From Streptomyces sp. WMMB303 (GTDB lineage: Bacteria; Actinomycetota; Actinomycetes; Streptomycetales; Streptomycetaceae): 64,000 nucleotides of DNA. Shown in pieces: positions 61,203-64,000 of the stretch. The position numbers and the translations under genes were made by a program. Position 1 is the stretch's first letter. Every line of letters starts with the position of its first letter. The stretch lies in NCBI RefSeq assembly GCF_029351045.1, contig NZ_JARKIN010000001.1:2610001-2674000 (forward strand). Direction: 5' to 3'. A model generated the notes under the pieces. That model made no database searches. It was not told the DNA's origin and saw only the letters and a list, made by a program, of their open reading frames with translations.

Positions 61203-61234
61203 GCGGGCATGAGTGCGGATACTCAGCTGCCCGC
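61203..61234. terminator. hairpin between hutI and the biosynthetic operon
   Basis: Arms GCGGGCA (61203-61209) and TGCCCGC (61228-61234) enclose a second stem, GAGT (61211-61214) / ACTC (61221-61224). It may end hut transcription, or act as an operator/attenuator just before the OleA-like gene. Confidence 0.6.
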
Positions 61235-61243
61235 GCCGGGTAC

Positions 61244-62443
61244 CTACCGGTTGCCGCGCACGTGGCGCACGCCGCGCCGCCAGACGTCGGAGACGAGGGG
61301 GACGCCCGGCCGGTAGGAGAGGTGGACGTGCGAGGGGGCGTCGAGCAGGGCGAGGTCGGCGCGGGCCCCGGGGGAGAGCCGTCCGACGTCGGTGCGGCGC
61401 AGGGCGCGGGCGCCGCCGGCGGTCGCCGACCAGAGGGCTTCGTCGGGCGTCATGTTCATCTCCCGTACCGCCACCGCGATGCAGAACGGCATCGAGGAGG
61501 TGTACGAGGAGCCGGGGTTGCAGTCGGTGGACAGCGCGACGGTGACGCCCGCGTCCAGCAGCCGGCGCGCGTCGGGGTAGACGGCGCGGGTGGAGAACTC
61601 GCACCCCGGCAGCAGCGTGGCCACCGTGCTGCCCTGGGCCAGCGCGTCGATGTCCGCGCTGTTCAGGTGGGTGCAGTGGTCGGCGGAGGCCGCCTCCAGC
61701 TCGACGGCGAGCCGCACCCCGGGGCCGTGCGTCAACTGGTTGGCGTGCACCCGGGGCACCAGCCCCTTGGCCCGGCCGGCGGTGAGGATGGCGCGTGACT
61801 GGTCCTCGTCGAAGGCGCCCTCCTCGCAGAAGACGTCCACCCAGCGCGCGTGGGGGGCGCACGCGTCGAGCATCTCCCCGGCGACGAGCGCGGTGTAGGC
61901 GTCGGGATCGTCGGCGTACTCCGGCGGCACGATGTGGGCGCCGAGGTAGGTGACCTCCTCGACGCCGGCCTCGGCCGCCACCGCCAGGGCACGGGCCTCG
62001 TGCTCGGCCGTCAGCCCGTATCCGGACTTCGTCTCGACGGTCGTCGTGCCCTGGGCGGCCAGCTCCGCCAGATGCGCCTCCAGGGTGGCCGCCAGGTCCG
62101 CGTCGGACGCCGCGCGGGTCGCCTGCACGGTGGTGCGGATACCGCCGGCGGTGTAGGGACGGCCCGACATCCGGGCGTTGAACTCCTGGGTGCGGTCGCC
62201 CGCGTAGAGCAGATGGGAGTGGCTGTCGACGAACCCGGGGACGGCGGCCCGGCCGCCCGCGTCCACGGTCTCGTCGGCGGCGGGGGCCTCGCCGGTGGGT
62301 CCCACCCAGGCGATGTGACCGTCCTCGACGACCAGGGCCGCGTTCTCGATGAGCCCGAGCGGGCTTCCGTCGCCCTGTGCGGGGTCGTTGGTGACGAGGG
62401 TGGCGAGGTTGGTGAGGGAGAAGGTGGCAGGCCGTCGGCTCAT
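61244..62443 (-). CDS. hutI: imidazolonepropionase
   Basis: A 399-residue metal-dependent amidohydrolase of histidine degradation, opening 4-imidazolone-5-propionate to N-formimidoyl-glutamate. Metal and substrate motifs: [43 protein letters not shown]-type [34 protein letters not shown], and the catalytic Asp in [19 protein letters not shown]. The start is ATG 62443; upstream sequence in frame is not conserved. It is 79 bp downstream of hutF on the same strand, so the two are likely one operon. From memory this gene lies near the sigma gene in other Streptomyces, so the DNA between them here looks inserted. Confidence 0.95.
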   Translation of the reverse strand: MSRRPATFSLTNLATLVTNDPAQGDGSPLGLIENAALVVEDGHIAWVGPTGEAPAADETVDAGGRAAVPGFVDSHSHLLYAGDRTQEFNARMSGRPYTAGGIRTTVQATRAASDADLAATLEAHLAELAAQGTTTVETKSGYGLTAEHEARALAVAAEAGVEEVTYLGAHIVPPEYADDPDAYTALVAGEMLDACAPHARWVDVFCEEGAFDEDQSRAILTAGRAKGLVPRVHANQLTHGPGVRLAVELEAASADHCTHLNSADIDALAQGSTVATLLPGCEFSTRAVYPDARRLLDAGVTVALSTDCNPGSSYTSSMPFCIAVAVREMNMTPDEALWSATAGGARALRRTDVGRLSPGARADLALLDAPSHVHLSYRPGVPLVSDVWRRGVRHVRGNR

Positions 62444-62522
62444 GAGGGTCGGTCCTTGGTCGCGGGAGGCACGGGCACGGAGGGGGCCGCGGTGCGCGGC
62501 TGTCACGGGCGGCGGGTGGCGG

Positions 62523-64000
62523 TCAGGGGCGGAGGGCGGCGACGGCCCGGGCGAGGGCTTCGGGCACGGAGTCCACGAGGGTGTGCGCACCGTCCCGCAC
62601 CACCTGCCGGCCGCCGACCACCGTGTGGCGGACGTCGGCGGAGGTGGCGGCGAACACGGTCGTCTCGGCGGCCAGCCGGGCCACCGGCCCGGCCGTGCGC
62701 ACCGAGTCGAGCGCGACGGTGGTGAAGTCCGCCGGTGCCCCGCTCTCCAGGCGGCCCGCCTCCGGCCGGCCGAGGGCGGTGTGCCCGCCCGCGGTGGCGG
62801 CCCGCAGCAGTTGGCCCGCCGTCCAGTGGCCGCGGGTGCGGCTGGCGAGCCGCTCGTCCAGTTCCAGCGCGCGGGCCTCCTCGAACAAGTCGATCACGGC
62901 ATGGCTGTCGCTGCCCAACGAGAGTGCGCACCCGGCACGTTCGAGGGCGGGGGCCGGTCCGATGCCGTCGGCGAGGTCGCGTTCGGTGGTCGGGCACATG
63001 CACACGCCGGTGCGGGAGCCGCCGAGCAGGCGGACGTCGTCCGGCGTCAGATGGGTGGCGTGCACGGCGGTGGTCCGCGCGCCCAGCACCCCGTGCTCGT
63101 CGAGCAGCGCGGTCGGGGTGCGGTCGTGGGCGCCGCGGCACGCCTCGTTCTCGGCGACCTGCTCGGACAGGTGGACGTGCAGCGGCGCGTCCCGCCGCCG
63201 GGCCCACTCGGCGACGGTGTGCAACTCCCGGGCGGGCACGGCCCGCACCGAGTGCACCGCGGCGCCGACCCGCGCGTGGTCGCCCTGCGGGGTGAAGGCG
63301 GCCGCGCGTTCGGCCCACGCCTCCGCGCTGCCGTCGCTGAACCGCTGCTGCTGCCGGGTGGGCGGTTCGCCGCGGCCGTCCTTGCCGATTCCGGCGGCGA
63401 GGTAGGCGGTGTCCAGCAGGGTGATGCGGATGCCCGCGTCGGCCGCGGCCGCGACCAGCGCGTGGCTCATGGCGTTGGGGTCGTCGTAGCGTGCGCCGCC
63501 CGGCGCGTGGTGCAGGTAGTGGAACTCGCCCACGCAGGTGATCCCGGCGAGCGCCATCTCGGCGTACACGGCCCGGGCCAGCGTGTAGTAGCTGTCCGGG
63601 GTGAGCAGCGCCGCCGTCCGGTACATGGTGTCGCGCCACGTCCAGAAGGTGCCCGAGCCGACCTGGACGGTGCCGCGCAGGGCGCGGTGGAACGCGTGCG
63701 AGTGGGCGTTCGCCAGCCCGGGCAGGGTCAGTCCGTGCAGGACGACGGCCCCGGGGGGCGGCGCGGGGACGTCGGTGCGGACGGCGCCGAACCGGCCCTG
63801 CGCGGTCACCTCCAGGACGACGTGCGGCTCGACGGTGCCGTTGAGCCAGGCGTTCTCGCACCAGTAGACCTTCGCGGCGGGCGCACCGCCGGGTTCGGGG
63901 CCGGTCGATCCGGGGTGCGGCCCGGCGGCCGCGGCCGGCGTCGCGGCGGTCCTGCGCGACGCGGTCGCCCCGGCCTCGGTCTTCCCCGTGGCCGCGGGTC
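62523..64000 (-). CDS. hutF: formimidoylglutamate deiminase, 5' end beyond the window
   Basis: An amidohydrolase that deiminates N-formimidoyl-glutamate, product of HutI. Motifs: [18 protein letters not shown] (metal HxH), [32 protein letters not shown], and [16 protein letters not shown]. The usual N-terminus ([21 protein letters not shown]) is encoded at about 63807-63869. The frame stays open to base 64000 with an Ala/Gly/Thr/Pro-rich stretch and no ATG, GTG or TTG, so the true start lies outside. A GTG at 63809 would cut off the conserved first strands and is rejected. The long low-complexity extension is odd for this family. Confidence 0.92.
   Translation of the reverse strand, partial: PAATGKTEAGATASRRTAATPAAAAGPHPGSTGPEPGGAPAAKVYWCENAWLNGTVEPHVVLEVTAQGRFGAVRTDVPAPPPGAVVLHGLTLPGLANAHSHAFHRALRGTVQVGSGTFWTWRDTMYRTAALLTPDSYYTLARAVYAEMALAGITCVGEFHYLHHAPGGARYDDPNAMSHALVAAAADAGIRITLLDTAYLAAGIGKDGRGEPPTRQQQRFSDGSAEAWAERAAAFTPQGDHARVGAAVHSVRAVPARELHTVAEWARRRDAPLHVHLSEQVAENEACRGAHDRTPTALLDEHGVLGARTTAVHATHLTPDDVRLLGGSRTGVCMCPTTERDLADGIGPAPALERAGCALSLGSDSHAVIDLFEEARALELDERLASRTRGHWTAGQLLRAATAGGHTALGRPEAGRLESGAPADFTTVALDSVRTAGPVARLAAETTVFAATSADVRHTVVGGRQVVRDGAHTLVDSVPEALARAVAALRP

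Overview
The window is high-GC actinobacterial DNA, very probably from Streptomyces or a close relative. The gene content supports this: whmD/WhiB2, the F420 genes cofD and fbiB, five LytR-CpsA-Psr proteins, DUF3499 and DUF5719, many GTG/TTG starts, GTGA/ATGA stop-start overlaps and long GC-rich hairpins between convergent genes. I see no rRNA, tRNA, CRISPR array, insertion sequence or prophage gene.

Left part (1-26.6 kb) is conserved housekeeping DNA. It holds an RDD-protein tail, ahcY (S-adenosylhomocysteine hydrolase), an orphan fructose-type PTS permease (IIB-IIC-IIA), a cation-diffusion transporter and a mannose-activation set (manA, SIS protein, Trm112 protein, manB). DUF3499, a zincin-like protein, a coupled giant glycosyltransferase/DUF5719 pair and whmD follow. 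Then come a cysteine dioxygenase preceded by a small cysteine-rich leader ORF, the F420 pair cofD-fbiB, an AlkA-type glycosylase, an NDP-sugar pyrophosphorylase, a PGRP amidase and a TIGR03089 protein. From memory, much of this order (ahcY, manA, SIS, manB, DUF3499, zincin, whiB2, fbiA, fbiB, sugar nucleotidyltransferase, LCP, TIGR03089, fadE25-like, purE, purK, GtrA) also occurs in mycobacteria.

Middle part (26.8-52 kb) starts with a cell-envelope region: five LCP ligases in 10 kb, a GT2 glycosyltransferase, an acyl-CoA thioesterase and a nucleotide-sugar dehydrogenase. A VOC/CGNR divergent pair around a striking nested palindrome lies inside it. An acyl-CoA dehydrogenase, a dipeptidase-purE-purK set, a chagasin-like lipoprotein, GtrA, a two-component system and a POT peptide transporter follow. 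The part ends with a partner-switching module (ATP-binding anti-sigma, STAS antagonist, SigB-type sigma factor).

Right part (52-64 kb) looks accessory up to 61.2 kb. It has a MarR/MFS efflux pair under a 31-bp palindrome, a secreted serine hydrolase, and a five-gene operon whose genes all overlap by 1-4 bases: KAS-III/OleA-like, GT2, AMP ligase/OleC-like, P450 and SDR/OleD-like. This is the best candidate for an undescribed biosynthetic system. The window ends in histidine catabolism (hutI, and hutF running off the edge).

Recurring regulatory themes are apparent leaderless starts (a TANNNT-like -10 hexamer 6-7 nt before the start codon) and near-perfect hairpins at almost every convergent junction. 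Coordinates and motifs were read by eye; no alignment or search was run.
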